A DNA stretch of 64,000 bases, taken from assembly GCF_022602565.1 (NCBI RefSeq), contig NZ_JALBCV010000004.1, positions 149,390 to 213,389 of the forward strand, read 5' to 3'. Position numbers and translations under genes: made by a program. This document shows, piece by piece, positions 44,562 to 54,464 of the stretch. Position 1 is the first letter of the stretch. Each line of letters opens with the position of its first letter. Source of the DNA: Rosenbergiella metrosideri (lineage in GTDB: Bacteria; Pseudomonadota; Gammaproteobacteria; Enterobacterales; Enterobacteriaceae). The notes beneath the pieces were generated by a model, which worked only from the letters and a program-made list of their open reading frames with translations, was not told the DNA's origin and searched no databases.

Positions 44562-45965
44562 CTATTCTTCGTCGTAATCCGGACCAGCATAATTATCAAA
44601 ACGTGACCATTGCCCATTAAAGGTCAGTCGCACCGTACCGATAGGACCATTACGCTGTTTACCGATAATAATTTCCGCGATGCCTTTAAGATCACTGTTT
44701 TCGTGATACACCTCGTCACGATAGATAAACATGATCAAGTCGGCATCCTGCTCAATCGATCCTGACTCACGCAAATCTGAGTTGACTGGCCGTTTATCTG
44801 CGCGCTGCTCCAATGAGCGGTTAAGCTGTGATAAGGCGACCACTGGCACATTCAGCTCTTTCGCTAAGGCTTTCAAGGATCGTGAGATCTCAGCAATCTC
44901 TAAGGTCCGGTTTTCGGTCAGCGCAGGCACTCGCATCAACTGAAGGTAATCGATCATGATCATGCTTAAGCCATTATTCTCACGATAGATTCTTCTTGCA
45001 CGTGAACGTACTTCCGTCGGGGTAAGACCAGAAGCATCATCAATAAAGATGTTCTTTTTCTCTAACAGAATCCCCATCGTTGCGGAGATGCGCGCCCAAT
45101 CTTCGTCATCAAGTTGCCCGGTCCTAATCTTGGTCTGATCGACACGTGATAAGGAAGCCAGCATACGCATCATCAGCTGTTCGCTGGGCATCTCTAAACT
45201 GAAGATGAGTACCGGCTTGTCTTGTAGCATTGCCGCATTTTCACAGAGGTTCATGGCGAAAGTGGTTTTACCCATCGATGGACGAGCCGCGACGATAATC
45301 AGATCCGATCCCTGTAACCCGGCGGTTTTCTTATTCAGATCTTGATAACCCGTATCAACCCCGGTAACACCATCATGAGGCGTCGATACCAAGGCTTCGA
45401 TACGATTGATCGTCGCTTCAAGAATTTGCTCGATATTTTGCGGACCTTCGTTCTTATTTGCCCGTTTTTCGGCGATCTTAAATACGCTCGACTCGGCGAG
45501 ATCCAGAAGATCTTCGCTAGAACGCCCCTGAGGATCAAACCCTGCATCGGCGATCTCGTTGGCTACTGAGATCATCTCACGCACCACTGCACGTTCGCGG
45601 ACAATGTCGGCATACGCACCGATATTCGCGGCACTAGGGGTATTTTTGGCCAGTTCGGCTAAGTAAGCAAATCCACCGGACAGTTCTAACTCGCCACGCA
45701 GCTCAAGGGATTCCGACAGTGTGATCAGATCAATTGGTTGCCCTTGCTCCAATAGCCGATGCATCTCAGAGAAGATAAGACGATGGGGACGGCTATAGAA
45801 ATCTTCCGCGACAACGCGTTCTGAAACATTGTCCCAGCGCTCGTTATCGAGCATCAGCCCGCCTAAGACCGACTGTTCAGCCTCCACGGAGTGTGGCGGC
45901 ATTTTTATCCCCTCAAGCTGTTTATCTTGAGGAGCCGGTTTGTTAGAGGGTTTATTTCCTGCCAT
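44562..45965 (-). CDS. dnaB: Replicative DNA helicase
   Basis: The 467-residue protein has the DnaB N-terminal domain (SVEAEQSVLGGLMLDNERWD), the Walker A ARPSMGKTTFAMN near residue 230, the Walker B-region MIMIDYLQLM, and RSLKALAKELNVPVVALSQLNRSLEQR. DnaB unwinds DNA at the replication fork as a hexamer. It diverges from qorA as in E. coli. Confidence 0.98.
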   Translation of the reverse strand: MAGNKPSNKPAPQDKQLEGIKMPPHSVEAEQSVLGGLMLDNERWDNVSERVVAEDFYSRPHRLIFSEMHRLLEQGQPIDLITLSESLELRGELELSGGFAYLAELAKNTPSAANIGAYADIVRERAVVREMISVANEIADAGFDPQGRSSEDLLDLAESSVFKIAEKRANKNEGPQNIEQILEATINRIEALVSTPHDGVTGVDTGYQDLNKKTAGLQGSDLIIVAARPSMGKTTFAMNLCENAAMLQDKPVLIFSLEMPSEQLMMRMLASLSRVDQTKIRTGQLDDEDWARISATMGILLEKKNIFIDDASGLTPTEVRSRARRIYRENNGLSMIMIDYLQLMRVPALTENRTLEIAEISRSLKALAKELNVPVVALSQLNRSLEQRADKRPVNSDLRESGSIEQDADLIMFIYRDEVYHENSDLKGIAEIIIGKQRNGPIGTVRLTFNGQWSRFDNYAGPDYDEE

Positions 45966-46070
45966 AGTATTGATACCAGTCGTCAGTAAGGGGCGAGCCC
46001 ATTATACGGTTTTCACGCTGATTGTCGCCCCAAGTCTTGTAGAAGACTCCCCTATCCTTATGGAGAATCT

Positions 46071-47054
46071 ATGGCAAATCGTATTGAATTCCACCAGCAT
46101 GGTGGGCCAGAAGTGATGCGCTGGGCGACCCATGATATCGGCCAACCGGCAGAGAACGACATTATCATTCGCCACCACGCCATCGGCCTCAATTATATTG
46201 ATACCTACGTGCGCAGTGGCCTTTACCCGGTGAGTCAGTTTCCTTCGGGATTAGGTACTGAGGCAGCCGGTGAGGTGGTTGCCGTGGGGAGTCGAGTAAC
46301 ACGGTTTCAGGTCGGAGACCGTGTCGTCTACTGTCAGTCTGGCTTGGGGGCCTATAGTGAATATCATCATGTCGATCAGTCAAAAGCGGTGATCCTACCA
46401 GAGTCGATAAGTTACCAAAGTGCCGCCGCCTCGTTTTTAAAAGGGTTAACGGTCTATTATCTATTCCATATGACGCATAAGGTGCAAGCCGGTGAAACGC
46501 TTCTCTTCCATGCCGCAGCTGGAGGCGTAGGCCTGATCGCCTGCCAGTGGGCGAAAGCCTTAGGTGCTCAGCTGATTGGCGTCGTGAGTTCAGAAAGTAA
46601 AGCCCAACGGGCACGTGAGGCAGGCGCCTGGGCGACCATCGATACCTCGCACGAAGATATTGTAAAGCGTGTCAGTGAATTAACTGCAGGGCAGAAAGTG
46701 CCCGTAGTCTACGACTCGGTAGGAAAAGCAACATGGCAGGCATCGTTGGACTGCTTGCACCCCCGCGGGCTATTGGTCAGTTTCGGTAATGCATCTGGCC
46801 CCGTCACCGGTGTCGATTTGGCAATACTTAATCAGAAAGGATCGTTATTTGTCACCCGGCCTTCTCTTAATGGCTATCTCACCACTCCTGAGCAACTTGA
46901 TCAGGCTAGCACCGCCCTGTTTACCCTAATTAGCGAAGGGAAAATTGAGGTAAGTGTAGCGACCAGCCAACAATTTGCATTGCGTGATGCAGAACGCGCG
47001 CATCGTGCATTAGAGAGTCGCACGACCACAGGGGCATGCTTGTTGATCCCATAA
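46071..47054 (+). CDS. qorA: NADPH:quinone oxidoreductase 1
   Basis: The 327-residue zinc-independent MDR protein matches Qor (327 in E. coli): MANRIEFHQHGGPEVMRW start, GLNYIDTYVRSGLYP, and the NADPH-binding AAAGGVGLIACQWAKALGA near residue 148. It reduces quinones in one-electron steps and is related to zeta-crystallin. A terminator follows. Confidence 0.95.
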   Translation: MANRIEFHQHGGPEVMRWATHDIGQPAENDIIIRHHAIGLNYIDTYVRSGLYPVSQFPSGLGTEAAGEVVAVGSRVTRFQVGDRVVYCQSGLGAYSEYHHVDQSKAVILPESISYQSAAASFLKGLTVYYLFHMTHKVQAGETLLFHAAAGGVGLIACQWAKALGAQLIGVVSSESKAQRAREAGAWATIDTSHEDIVKRVSELTAGQKVPVVYDSVGKATWQASLDCLHPRGLLVSFGNASGPVTGVDLAILNQKGSLFVTRPSLNGYLTTPEQLDQASTALFTLISEGKIEVSVATSQQFALRDAERAHRALESRTTTGACLLIP

Positions 47055-47059
47055 AAAAA

Positions 47060-47077
47060 GCCTCCCAAATGGGAGGC
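47060..47077 (+). terminator. Terminator of qorA
   Basis: GCCTCCC and GGGAGGC form a 7-bp stem with a four-base loop followed by GATTTTT. Confidence 0.88.
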
Positions 47078-47147
47078 GATTTTTAGGTAAAAATGTAGGG
47101 ACAGAGGGCACATGAATACTTAAGCGCTTACCCGTATCATTACAGAA

Positions 47148-47172
47148 TTAAGTTAAGAAAAACTTAACTTAA
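47148..47172. repeat. Perfect AT-rich inverted repeat at the dusA 3' end
   Basis: TTAAGTTAAG and CTTAACTTAA form a perfect 10-bp stem around five A. It overlaps the dusA stop codon. No T run follows on either strand, but the stem could protect the mRNA end. Confidence 0.6.
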
Positions 47173-48209
47173 CTCACACTTTCTCGGTATTGCTGTGCGA
47201 CTTTAGCCAAAGCCTGTTCAAGTACGGTAACATCAGCACCCGCTTTATGCGCGTTCTCGCTAAGATGACGTCGCCATTGACGCGATCCAGGAATTCCTTG
47301 AAACAGTCCCAACATATGGCGAGTGATATGCCCTAAGTAAGTCCCCTGCGCTAACTCTTTTTCAATATAGGGGTACATGGCCTCCACCGCAGCCACGCAA
47401 TCAACACTCGGCGTCGTCGCGCCAAACAGTTGACGGTCAATCTCCACTAACATACCAGGGTTTTGATAGGCTTCGCGACCAATCATCACGCCATCGAGAT
47501 GGGTAAGATGTTCTTTTGCCTCGTCGATCGTTTTAATGCCACCATTTATCGCCAGCGTGAGTTGCGGAAAATCCTGCTTTAGCTGGTAGACCCGTGGATA
47601 ATCTAACGGCGGTATTTCCCGATTTTGCTTCGGGCTCAATCCCGATAACCAAGCCTTACGAGCATGGATGATAAATGTATCGCATTGACCTCGCTCTGCC
47701 ACGGTATTAATAAACTCACAGAGAAAGGCGTAGCTGTCCTGCTCATCAATACCGATACGCGTCTTGACCGTCACGGGAATGGAAACGGCATCTTTCATCG
47801 CTTTGATAGCGTCAGCCACCAATGCGGCATCGGCCATTAAACAAGCACCAAAGCGACCATTTTGTACTCGGTCAGAGGGGCAACCCACATTGAGGTTAAT
47901 TTCATCATAACCTCGGGCCTCAGCAAGACGCGCTGCGTGGGCAAGGTCATGTGGGTCACTTCCGCCAAGCTGCAGGCAAACAGGATGCTCCTCTTCACTG
48001 TATGCTAGATAATCGCCTTTACCATGAATAATCGCACCAGTAGTCACCATTTCGGTGTACAACAATGTGTGTTGTGTCAGCTGTCTTAAAAAATAGCGAC
48101 AGTGGCGGTCCGTCCAATCGAGCATTGGGGCAACGGAAAAACGATTACTGGGAAAGGACACTTGGCTGTGAGGTGACGTTAACTCTTGCGGGCGGTTTTT
48201 ATCTAACAT
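47169..48209 (-). CDS. dusA: tRNA-dihydrouridine synthase A
   Basis: The 346-residue flavoprotein matches DusA (345 in E. coli): [38 protein letters not shown], the catalytic Cys in [21 protein letters not shown], and [21 protein letters not shown]. It reduces U20/U20a in tRNA. It lies in the conserved qorA-dusA-zur stretch, but pspG, normally between qorA and dusA, is absent. Confidence 0.96.
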   Translation of the reverse strand: MLDKNRPQELTSPHSQVSFPSNRFSVAPMLDWTDRHCRYFLRQLTQHTLLYTEMVTTGAIIHGKGDYLAYSEEEHPVCLQLGGSDPHDLAHAARLAEARGYDEINLNVGCPSDRVQNGRFGACLMADAALVADAIKAMKDAVSIPVTVKTRIGIDEQDSYAFLCEFINTVAERGQCDTFIIHARKAWLSGLSPKQNREIPPLDYPRVYQLKQDFPQLTLAINGGIKTIDEAKEHLTHLDGVMIGREAYQNPGMLVEIDRQLFGATTPSVDCVAAVEAMYPYIEKELAQGTYLGHITRHMLGLFQGIPGSRQWRRHLSENAHKAGADVTVLEQALAKVAQQYRESVS

Positions 48210-48386
48210 TTTTTAGTCTTTTAAAATCATCGTATTACGGGTTATTTTCCCCAGCAATGCCGATGCTTGATGAGGCGCGTTACAGGTCTATAGAAACCGC
48301 ATCACTATATCACAAAATTCATTGCGACGAGGACTTCATCCTAAGCACGTCGCGCAGGGCATCTCTGCCGTGAGTCACGATAATAA

Positions 48387-48397
48387 CCCCCCCCCCC
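48387..48397. repeat. Poly-C tract of 11
   Basis: Eleven consecutive C in non-coding DNA between dusA and the ArsR-type pseudogene. Such tracts slip easily during replication and are sequencing-error prone. Confidence 0.85.
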
Positions 48398-48424
48398 GCA
48401 CTACAGGAGGGCTAACCCGCAGGC

Positions 48425-48717
48425 CTAAAATATTTTTTTGAGGATAGTTAATACTTCGATTACGCGTTCATCTTTAATGGAATAGTGGGCTTCTTTACCC
48501 ATTTTTTTTCTTTCAAGAATCCCGATATCGATCATTTACACTAAGTATTGAGATGTCGACGAGACGCTCATTCCACATAGGATAGCGATTTCGCTATTAG
48601 TCACCCCCGGCGTTTTCATTAACGCGCAGAGGATGAATAAACGGCTGGGATTGCTAATTGATTTTAAAAAAATTGCGCTTCATTAGCGTGCTGAAATTCA
48701 TCACTTAGGTCATGCAT
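48425..48717 (-). pseudogene. Broken ArsR-family regulator gene
   Basis: Read on the minus strand from the ATG at 48717, the sequence encodes MHDLSDEFQHANEAQFF and then stops. A shifted frame gives LKSISNPSRLFILCALMKTP and SEIAILCGMSVSSTSQYLV, a clear ArsR winged-helix with NPSRL and recognition helix. A third frame gives MIDIGILERKKMGKEAHYSI to KKIF, the wing and last helix. An A-run slip near 48667-48672 and a further frame break near 48535 would restore a normal regulator of about 95 residues. Confidence 0.8.
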
Positions 48718-48780
48718 AATAGGTGACCCTCCTCTCGATTTACGCTTATCGCTATACGCCGCCACAACTTACCCTACAAT

Positions 48781-48800
48781 AAGTTGATATATATTAACTT
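48781..48800. promoter_or_regulatory. 20-bp near-perfect palindrome upstream of zur and the ArsR pseudogene
   Basis: AAGTTGATATATATTAACTT differs from a perfect palindrome at only one symmetric pair. It lies 64 bases upstream of the ArsR-type pseudogene and 96 bases upstream of the zur start. ArsR-family operators have this length and AT content; a Zur site is less likely from its sequence. Confidence 0.5.
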
Positions 48801-48895
48801 GTTAGCTCGGGGCTTGAGTAGAAGGCATGTTCTGCGCTTCAGCGAAGATATGTGTTAGAATCTAAGCAATGAATTTAACGATTGAGGCGTTTTTT

Positions 48896-49423
48896 ATGCA
48901 GCCATGTTCTGCCAAAAAGATAATCGCTGAGGCTGAGAAACTGTGTATTCAGCGTGGTGTTCGGCTCACTGCACAGCGCGCAGAAGTATTGCGTTTGATG
49001 ATTGAACATCCGCACGCGATCAGCGCTTACGATCTTCTGGATAAATTACGCATAAGTGAACCTCAAGCGAAGCCGCCCACCGTTTACAGAGCCTTAGACT
49101 TTTTGCTGGAACAGGCCTTTATTCACCGCGTTGAGTCTAACAATAGTTATGTGGTCTGCCCGCATTTCGACCACCCTTCTCACACCTCAATGTTACTCGT
49201 TTGCGATCAGTGCGCTTCGGTAACGGAGAAACCTGCGGAAGGCGTTGAGAAATGGATTACCGAGCAATCGACTGAGGCTGGCTTTACGCTTCGTCATAGC
49301 ATTATTGAAGCCCACGGATTATGCCAGCAGTGTAGCGCCATCCTACACTGTGAAGACCCAGAACATTGTCATCATGACCACCAGAATGTGGTTGAGCCTA
49401 AGCGTAAAGCTGGACGCGCCTAA
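48896..49423 (+). CDS. zur: Zinc uptake regulator Zur
   Basis: The 175-residue Fur-family repressor has the DNA-binding domain GVRLTAQRAEVLRLMIEHPHAISAYDLLDKLR and EPQAKPPTVYRALDFLLEQAF, and the zinc sites CPHFDHPSHTSMLLVCDQC and C-terminal CQQC...CEDPEHCHHDHQN. The start is set at MQPCSAKK, with GAGG upstream; the frame opens nine codons earlier. It represses zinc uptake in Zn-replete cells. It is convergent with dinF, one base apart; E. coli yjbJ, usually between them, is absent. Confidence 0.93.
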   Translation: MQPCSAKKIIAEAEKLCIQRGVRLTAQRAEVLRLMIEHPHAISAYDLLDKLRISEPQAKPPTVYRALDFLLEQAFIHRVESNNSYVVCPHFDHPSHTSMLLVCDQCASVTEKPAEGVEKWITEQSTEAGFTLRHSIIEAHGLCQQCSAILHCEDPEHCHHDHQNVVEPKRKAGRA

Positions 49424-49424
49424 C

Positions 49425-50759
49425 CTAGCGACTCAGATCAAACCAGCTATTTTGTCGCTGGTGTTGACGCCATGCATAACCTAGCGTAATTCCACGCAAG
49501 GCTAAAAACACCATTAATGCCAGCCAGAGGCCATGATTACCGATCAAGGGTACGGATAATAAGGTTAGTGCAAAGCCTATTGCTGCGATCAGCATACTAT
49601 TCCGCATTTCTCGACCACGCGTAGCGCCAACAAATAGGCCATCAAGCAGGTAACACCCCACCCCCACTAGCGGACAAATCGCCTGCCAAACGAGGTAATG
49701 GTTAGCCCCTTGCTGTAAAGCGGGAATCGAGGTGAGAAGCTGTACGATATATTGGCCGCAGCACGCATAAACACCGCTAAATAGCAGAGCCACGGCAATG
49801 GCTTGCTTACAGGCTGAATGCCATATTGCCTTTAAGGAATCAGCATTTCGCTCACCGAAAGCTTCGCCAGCAACAGATTCGACAGCATAAGCAAAACCAT
49901 CCAACGCATAGGACGTGAAGGTTAAAAACATCAACAGGATGGCATTAACGGCGACAATAGTGGTCCCTAATCGCGCGCCAATAATAGTGAAGCTGATCAG
50001 ACAGAGCTGGAGTAATAGTGAACGTAACAAAATATCGCGATTAAGGCGGAAGAGCCGAGCCAATCCCTGACGTAAATGAGACAGCTTGGGGATAAAGGAT
50101 AAATTACGCTGTTGTGAAGCCCGCCAGACTAAATAAAGGCCTAACCCTAAGCTAGCATACTCTGCGATAACAGTCGCCCAAGCAGCGCCACTCACTGCAT
50201 AGTGCCAATGCAACACGAAGAGTAACTCCAACACAATATTGACTGTGTTTCCCCCAATCAGCAGAATTAACGGCGCTTTTGCATATTGTACGCCTAACAA
50301 CCACCCCAAGATGACCATATTGGCTAGGGTGGCTGGGGCACTGAGCCAGCGGATTGAAAGAAAGAGTGAGGCTTGCTGATGGGCTGCGTGCTGCGTGCCC
50401 ATTACACTCAGTATGAGCTCAGTGATCGGTTGATGGAATAGCGCAAAGAGAGTGCCTACGCCTAAGGCCAAAATCATCGGCTGGAAAAAAGCCTGCACTA
50501 TTTTCTGCTGACTCTTCTCTCCCCAAGCTTGGGCCGTCATTCCTGTCGTACCCATTCTCAAAAAAAGAAATAACATGAAGACGAAACTGGTCGCGCTACT
50601 GCCAATCGCCACCCCGGCTAAGTAGATTTCACTACTTAAATGCCCGATGACCATCGTATCGACCAGTCCCAGCAGTGGGACTGAGATATTAGACAGGATC
50701 ATCGGCACCGCGAGTTGCCACAGTTTTTTATCTGTTGCCGTGAATCCTGTTAACATCAA
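49425..50759 (-). CDS. dinF: MATE-family efflux protein DinF
   Basis: The 444-residue protein has 12 membrane helices of the MATE fold (DKKLWQLAVPMILSNISVPLLGLVDTMVIGHL start, second repeat around residue 230). It follows lexA by seven bases, forming the lexA-dinF SOS operon as in E. coli (441-459 residues). DinF is linked to tolerance of oxidative stress and bile salts. Confidence 0.95.
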   Translation of the reverse strand: MMLTGFTATDKKLWQLAVPMILSNISVPLLGLVDTMVIGHLSSEIYLAGVAIGSSATSFVFMLFLFLRMGTTGMTAQAWGEKSQQKIVQAFFQPMILALGVGTLFALFHQPITELILSVMGTQHAAHQQASLFLSIRWLSAPATLANMVILGWLLGVQYAKAPLILLIGGNTVNIVLELLFVLHWHYAVSGAAWATVIAEYASLGLGLYLVWRASQQRNLSFIPKLSHLRQGLARLFRLNRDILLRSLLLQLCLISFTIIGARLGTTIVAVNAILLMFLTFTSYALDGFAYAVESVAGEAFGERNADSLKAIWHSACKQAIAVALLFSGVYACCGQYIVQLLTSIPALQQGANHYLVWQAICPLVGVGCYLLDGLFVGATRGREMRNSMLIAAIGFALTLLSVPLIGNHGLWLALMVFLALRGITLGYAWRQHQRQNSWFDLSR

Positions 50760-50766
50760 CTATTAC

Positions 50767-51381
50767 CTATAACCACTCACCATTACGAATAATCCCGACT
50801 GCTAGCCCTTCGACCATTAAACTCTGTTCACGAGTGTCGACAACAATCGGGCTGAACTCGCTGTTTTCAGGAAGCAGGTGGACCGTGCTACCTTCTTTTT
50901 TCCAACGTTTCACTGTCACTTCATCGTCGATACGTGCAACAACAACTTGTCCATTACGGACTTCTTGTGTTTTATGAACAGCAAGCAGATCACCGTCCAT
51001 GATGCCGATATCTTTCATCGACATTCCGCTTACACGCAATAAGAAATCAGCATTGGGTTTGAACAATGCCGGATCGACATGGTAGTGGCTTTCAATATGT
51101 TCTTGCGCCAGAATAGGCTCACCCGCCGCAACGCGACCAATTAATGGTAGGCCTTCGACTTCTGGCTCTTCCAGCAATAAACGTAAGCCTCGCGAAGCTC
51201 CTGAGACAATTTCAATCACACCTTTCCGGGCAAGGGCCTTCAAGTGTTCTTCAGCGGCGTTAGGCGAACGAAAACCGAGTTGCGAAGCGATCTCGGCTCG
51301 GGTCGGAGGCATACCAGTCTGGTTAATATGATCACGAATCAGGTCATAAACCTGCTGTTGCCTTGCTGTTAACGCTTTCAT
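50767..51381 (-). CDS. lexA: SOS repressor LexA
   Basis: The 204-residue protein has the N-terminal helix-turn-helix ([31 protein letters not shown]), the self-cleavage Ala-Gly in [10 protein letters not shown], the nucleophile Ser in [10 protein letters not shown] and the general-base Lys in VTVKRWKK. E. coli LexA has 202. Two LexA boxes precede it and dinF follows in the same operon. Confidence 0.98.
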   Translation of the reverse strand: MKALTARQQQVYDLIRDHINQTGMPPTRAEIASQLGFRSPNAAEEHLKALARKGVIEIVSGASRGLRLLLEEPEVEGLPLIGRVAAGEPILAQEHIESHYHVDPALFKPNADFLLRVSGMSMKDIGIMDGDLLAVHKTQEVRNGQVVVARIDDEVTVKRWKKEGSTVHLLPENSEFSPIVVDTREQSLMVEGLAVGIIRNGEWL

Positions 51382-51389
51382 CCGACCCC

Positions 51390-51424
51390 CTGGTTGTTTA
51401 TACAGTCTCTGTGAGTATATACAG
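51390..51424 (-). promoter_or_regulatory. Two LexA boxes of lexA
   Basis: CTGGTTGTTTATACAG (51390-51405) and CTGTGAGTATATACAG (51409-51424) each have CTG-N10-CAG. The tandem layout is the same as at E. coli lexA and gives strong autorepression. Confidence 0.92.
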
Positions 51425-51469
51425 GTATTTTATAAATAGAAACCGGCATCACCGATAAATTGCTGGGGT

Positions 51470-51850
51470 TTAGTGGAAATAATAGTGCCAACTCTCAACC
51501 AGTAAGGCTATCCAGACCGCTAATGACAAGAGAAGTGCGAGTAATACCGCCGCCGATCCCATGTCCTTAGCGCGACCGCAGAGTGTATGCCACTCATCCC
51601 CGAAACGGTCCACTACTGCTTCAATCGCACTGTTTAATAGTTCAACAATAATCACTAATACCATTGAGCCGATAAGGACCAGTTTTGCAAGAATAGATAC
51701 CGGCAGTAGCAGTGCAATCACTGTCCCAAAGGTTCCTAAAATGACTTCTTGCCGAAAGGCCGCCTCGTGCTGCCAAGCGGCTTTATACCCTTTCCATGAA
51801 TAACCTGCTGCGTTAATAATACGACGCAGTCCGGTAACTTGGTTAGTCAT
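51470..51850 (-). CDS. dgkA: Diacylglycerol kinase
   Basis: The 126-residue protein has three membrane helices and the active-site signature ELLNSAIEAVVDRFGDEWH. DgkA (122 in E. coli) forms trimers that phosphorylate diacylglycerol with ATP, recycling lipid from osmoregulated glucan synthesis. It is divergent from plsB, as in E. coli. Confidence 0.97.
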   Translation of the reverse strand: MTNQVTGLRRIINAAGYSWKGYKAAWQHEAAFRQEVILGTFGTVIALLLPVSILAKLVLIGSMVLVIIVELLNSAIEAVVDRFGDEWHTLCGRAKDMGSAAVLLALLLSLAVWIALLVESWHYYFH

Positions 51851-51974
51851 TAACTCTTTTCTCCATGAAGAGCTGTGATACAGCCCGATATTACATTTTT
51901 ACTGGACAGATCTTCGCAAACGTTTCTGTTATGATGACCGCGCTTTGCTCATTTAAGAGGCTTTGAATTCAACT

Positions 51975-54413
51975 ATGTCAGGTTGGCGTGATTTACTTTA
52001 TAAATTATTAAACTTACCCCTTTCATTCATCGTGAAAAGTCGGGTAATTCCTGGAGATCCAGTCACAGAATTGGGTCTCGACTCAACGCGTCCTATTATG
52101 TACGTTTTCCCCTACGATTCCAAAACGGATTTGCTCGCCTTGCGAACGCAATGCTTGAAGCATGATCTTCCCGATCCGTTAGTCCCTATCGAGATAGACG
52201 GCGTACTACTCCCACGCTATGTTTTTATGCATGACGGCCCACGTGTCTTCCCTTCATTTACCCCTAATCAAGAGTCGGTAAAAATTTTTCACGACTATCT
52301 TGATCTGCATAAAAATAATCCTGCATTAGATATTCAGTTAGTGCCTGTCTCAGTGATGTTTGGCCGTGCGCCCGCCCGCGAGATTAATGGCGAGCCAGGC
52401 CCATCTTTACGCGAACTGAACGGGGTACAAAAGTTGTTTGCAGTACTGTGGTTGGGCCGCGATAGCTTTGTGCGCTTCTCAGCTAAAGTCTCCATGCGCC
52501 AAATGGCTGACGAACACGGCACCGATAAATCAATCGCGCAAAAATTAGCACGAGTCGCCCATATCCATTTTTCGCGCCAACGGCTTGCCGCGGTAGGGCC
52601 GAGTTTACCTGCTCGCCAACAACTGTTTACCAAACTGCTTCAATCGCCTGCGATTGCGAAAGCCGTCGAGGACGAAGCTCGTACTAAAAAAATCTCTCAT
52701 GACGAAGCGCAAAAGAACGCAGTCGAGATGATGGAAGAGATTGCGGCTGACTTTACCTACGAAGCCATTCGTATTACTGACCGAGTGATGAGCTGGTTAT
52801 GGAGCCGTTTATATAAAGGGATTACCGTAAACGGTGGCGAGCGTATTCGCCAACTTGCGCAAGATGGGCATGAACTCGTCTATGTCCCTTGCCACCGTAG
52901 TCATATGGACTATTTACTGCTCTCCTACGTGCTGTACCACCAAGGCCTTGTTCCGCCCCATATTGCAGCCGGTATCAACCTTAACTTCTGGCCAGCCGGT
53001 CCTATTTTCCGTCATTTGGGCGCATTCTTCATTCGCCGGACCTTTAAGGGTAACAAACTCTATTCTACAGTCTTCCGCGAATACCTCGGTGAATTATTCA
53101 GTCGCGGGTATTCGGTTGAATATTTTGTTGAAGGCGGGCGTTCTCGAACGGGTCGTTTGTTAGATCCTAAGACCGGTACGCTAACCATGACCCTGCAAGC
53201 GATGTTACGCGGAACCAATCGCCCTATCACCTTAGTGCCGATCTATATTGGCTATGAGCATGTGATGGAGGTCGCGACTTACGCCAAAGAATTACGCGGT
53301 GCAGCGAAGGAAAAAGAAGGATTCTTACAGATGATCCGCGGGTTAAGAAAACTGCGTAATCTCGGCGAAGGTTTTGTTAACTTCGGTGAACCTTTACCCC
53401 TTAATGCCTATCTTAATCAGCATGTTCCAAACTGGCGTGATGATATTGATCCGATTGAAGTGCAGCGCCCGACGTGGTTGACCCCAGCGGTGAACGATAT
53501 CGCGGAACAAGTTATGACCCGAATCAATAACGCTGGCGCGGCAAATGCGATGAACCTCTGCGTAACCGCATTATTGGCTTCTCGTCAGCGTTCTTTAACT
53601 CGTGAGCAGTTACTTGATCAGCTTAGCTGCTATAGCGATCTCTTACGCAATGTACCTTATTCGTCAGAATCGACGCTGCCCGATATGACCCCACAGCAGC
53701 TGCTTGATCACGCTCTTGAGATGAATAAGTTCTCTATTGAGCAAGATACCTTAGGTGAAATCATTGTATTGCCTCGCGAACAAGCAGTGCTGATGACCTA
53801 TTATCGTAATAATATTCATCACCTTCTGGTCTTACCTTCGTTGTTGGCAAGCATCGTTCTGCAACATAAGTCGTTGGCCTATGAAGAGTTACTGCAGCAA
53901 GTTAGAATGATTTATCCAATGCTTAAACGCGAGCTATTCTTACATTGGAGTGATGAACAACTTGAGCCAGAGATTAAGCGCTTACTGGAAGAATTGTGTC
54001 GCCAATCGTTGATTACCGAATCTGAAGGTGTGATTGCCGCGACCTCAACACAGAGATATCGTACTTTACAGCTTCTCGCCGCAGGGGTACGTGAAACGCT
54101 ACAGCGTTACGCCATCACCTTCACAATCCTCAGTGCGAAACCGACCATTAACCGTGGTACTCTCGAAAAAGAGAGTCGTACACTGGCCCAGCGCTTATCG
54201 GTTTTACACGGAATTAATGCGCCTGAGTTCTTCGATAAGGCAGTCTTTACTGGCTTGGTCTTAACGTTACGTGATGAAGGCTATATCAGCGACCGAGATG
54301 ATGCGGATATCGATAAATCCATTGTGATGCGTAACCTACTCCTCAACTTGATGAATCGAGATGTTAGGCAGACGATTGAAAATTCAGATAATCTTCTTCC
54401 TGAAAATAGTTAA
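51975..54413 (+). CDS. plsB: Glycerol-3-phosphate 1-O-acyltransferase
   Basis: The 812-residue protein matches PlsB (807-827): [22 protein letters not shown] start, the catalytic HX4D in [11 protein letters not shown] near residue 305, GAFFIRR and [11 protein letters not shown], all acyltransferase blocks. It acylates glycerol-3-phosphate at the membrane, the first step of phospholipid synthesis. The start at MSGWRD follows the family; a TTG four codons earlier is possible because AGAGG lies just before it. A terminator follows. Confidence 0.96.
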   Translation: MSGWRDLLYKLLNLPLSFIVKSRVIPGDPVTELGLDSTRPIMYVFPYDSKTDLLALRTQCLKHDLPDPLVPIEIDGVLLPRYVFMHDGPRVFPSFTPNQESVKIFHDYLDLHKNNPALDIQLVPVSVMFGRAPAREINGEPGPSLRELNGVQKLFAVLWLGRDSFVRFSAKVSMRQMADEHGTDKSIAQKLARVAHIHFSRQRLAAVGPSLPARQQLFTKLLQSPAIAKAVEDEARTKKISHDEAQKNAVEMMEEIAADFTYEAIRITDRVMSWLWSRLYKGITVNGGERIRQLAQDGHELVYVPCHRSHMDYLLLSYVLYHQGLVPPHIAAGINLNFWPAGPIFRHLGAFFIRRTFKGNKLYSTVFREYLGELFSRGYSVEYFVEGGRSRTGRLLDPKTGTLTMTLQAMLRGTNRPITLVPIYIGYEHVMEVATYAKELRGAAKEKEGFLQMIRGLRKLRNLGEGFVNFGEPLPLNAYLNQHVPNWRDDIDPIEVQRPTWLTPAVNDIAEQVMTRINNAGAANAMNLCVTALLASRQRSLTREQLLDQLSCYSDLLRNVPYSSESTLPDMTPQQLLDHALEMNKFSIEQDTLGEIIVLPREQAVLMTYYRNNIHHLLVLPSLLASIVLQHKSLAYEELLQQVRMIYPMLKRELFLHWSDEQLEPEIKRLLEELCRQSLITESEGVIAATSTQRYRTLQLLAAGVRETLQRYAITFTILSAKPTINRGTLEKESRTLAQRLSVLHGINAPEFFDKAVFTGLVLTLRDEGYISDRDDADIDKSIVMRNLLLNLMNRDVRQTIENSDNLLPENS

Positions 54414-54424
54414 CAAGCGATCAA

Positions 54425-54450
54425 AAAAGGCGACCTACTGGTCGCCTTTT
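54425..54450. terminator. Bidirectional terminator between plsB and ubiA
   Basis: AAAAGGCGACC and GGTCGCCTTTT form an 11-bp stem with a four-base loop, T-rich on both strands. Confidence 0.9.
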
Positions 54451-54464
54451 CTTTATTACTCTTT

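Noticed and set aside
48065..48373. Plus-strand 102-residue ORF overlapping the dusA start region.
   Set aside because: Half of it is antisense to dusA and the rest shows no family feature.
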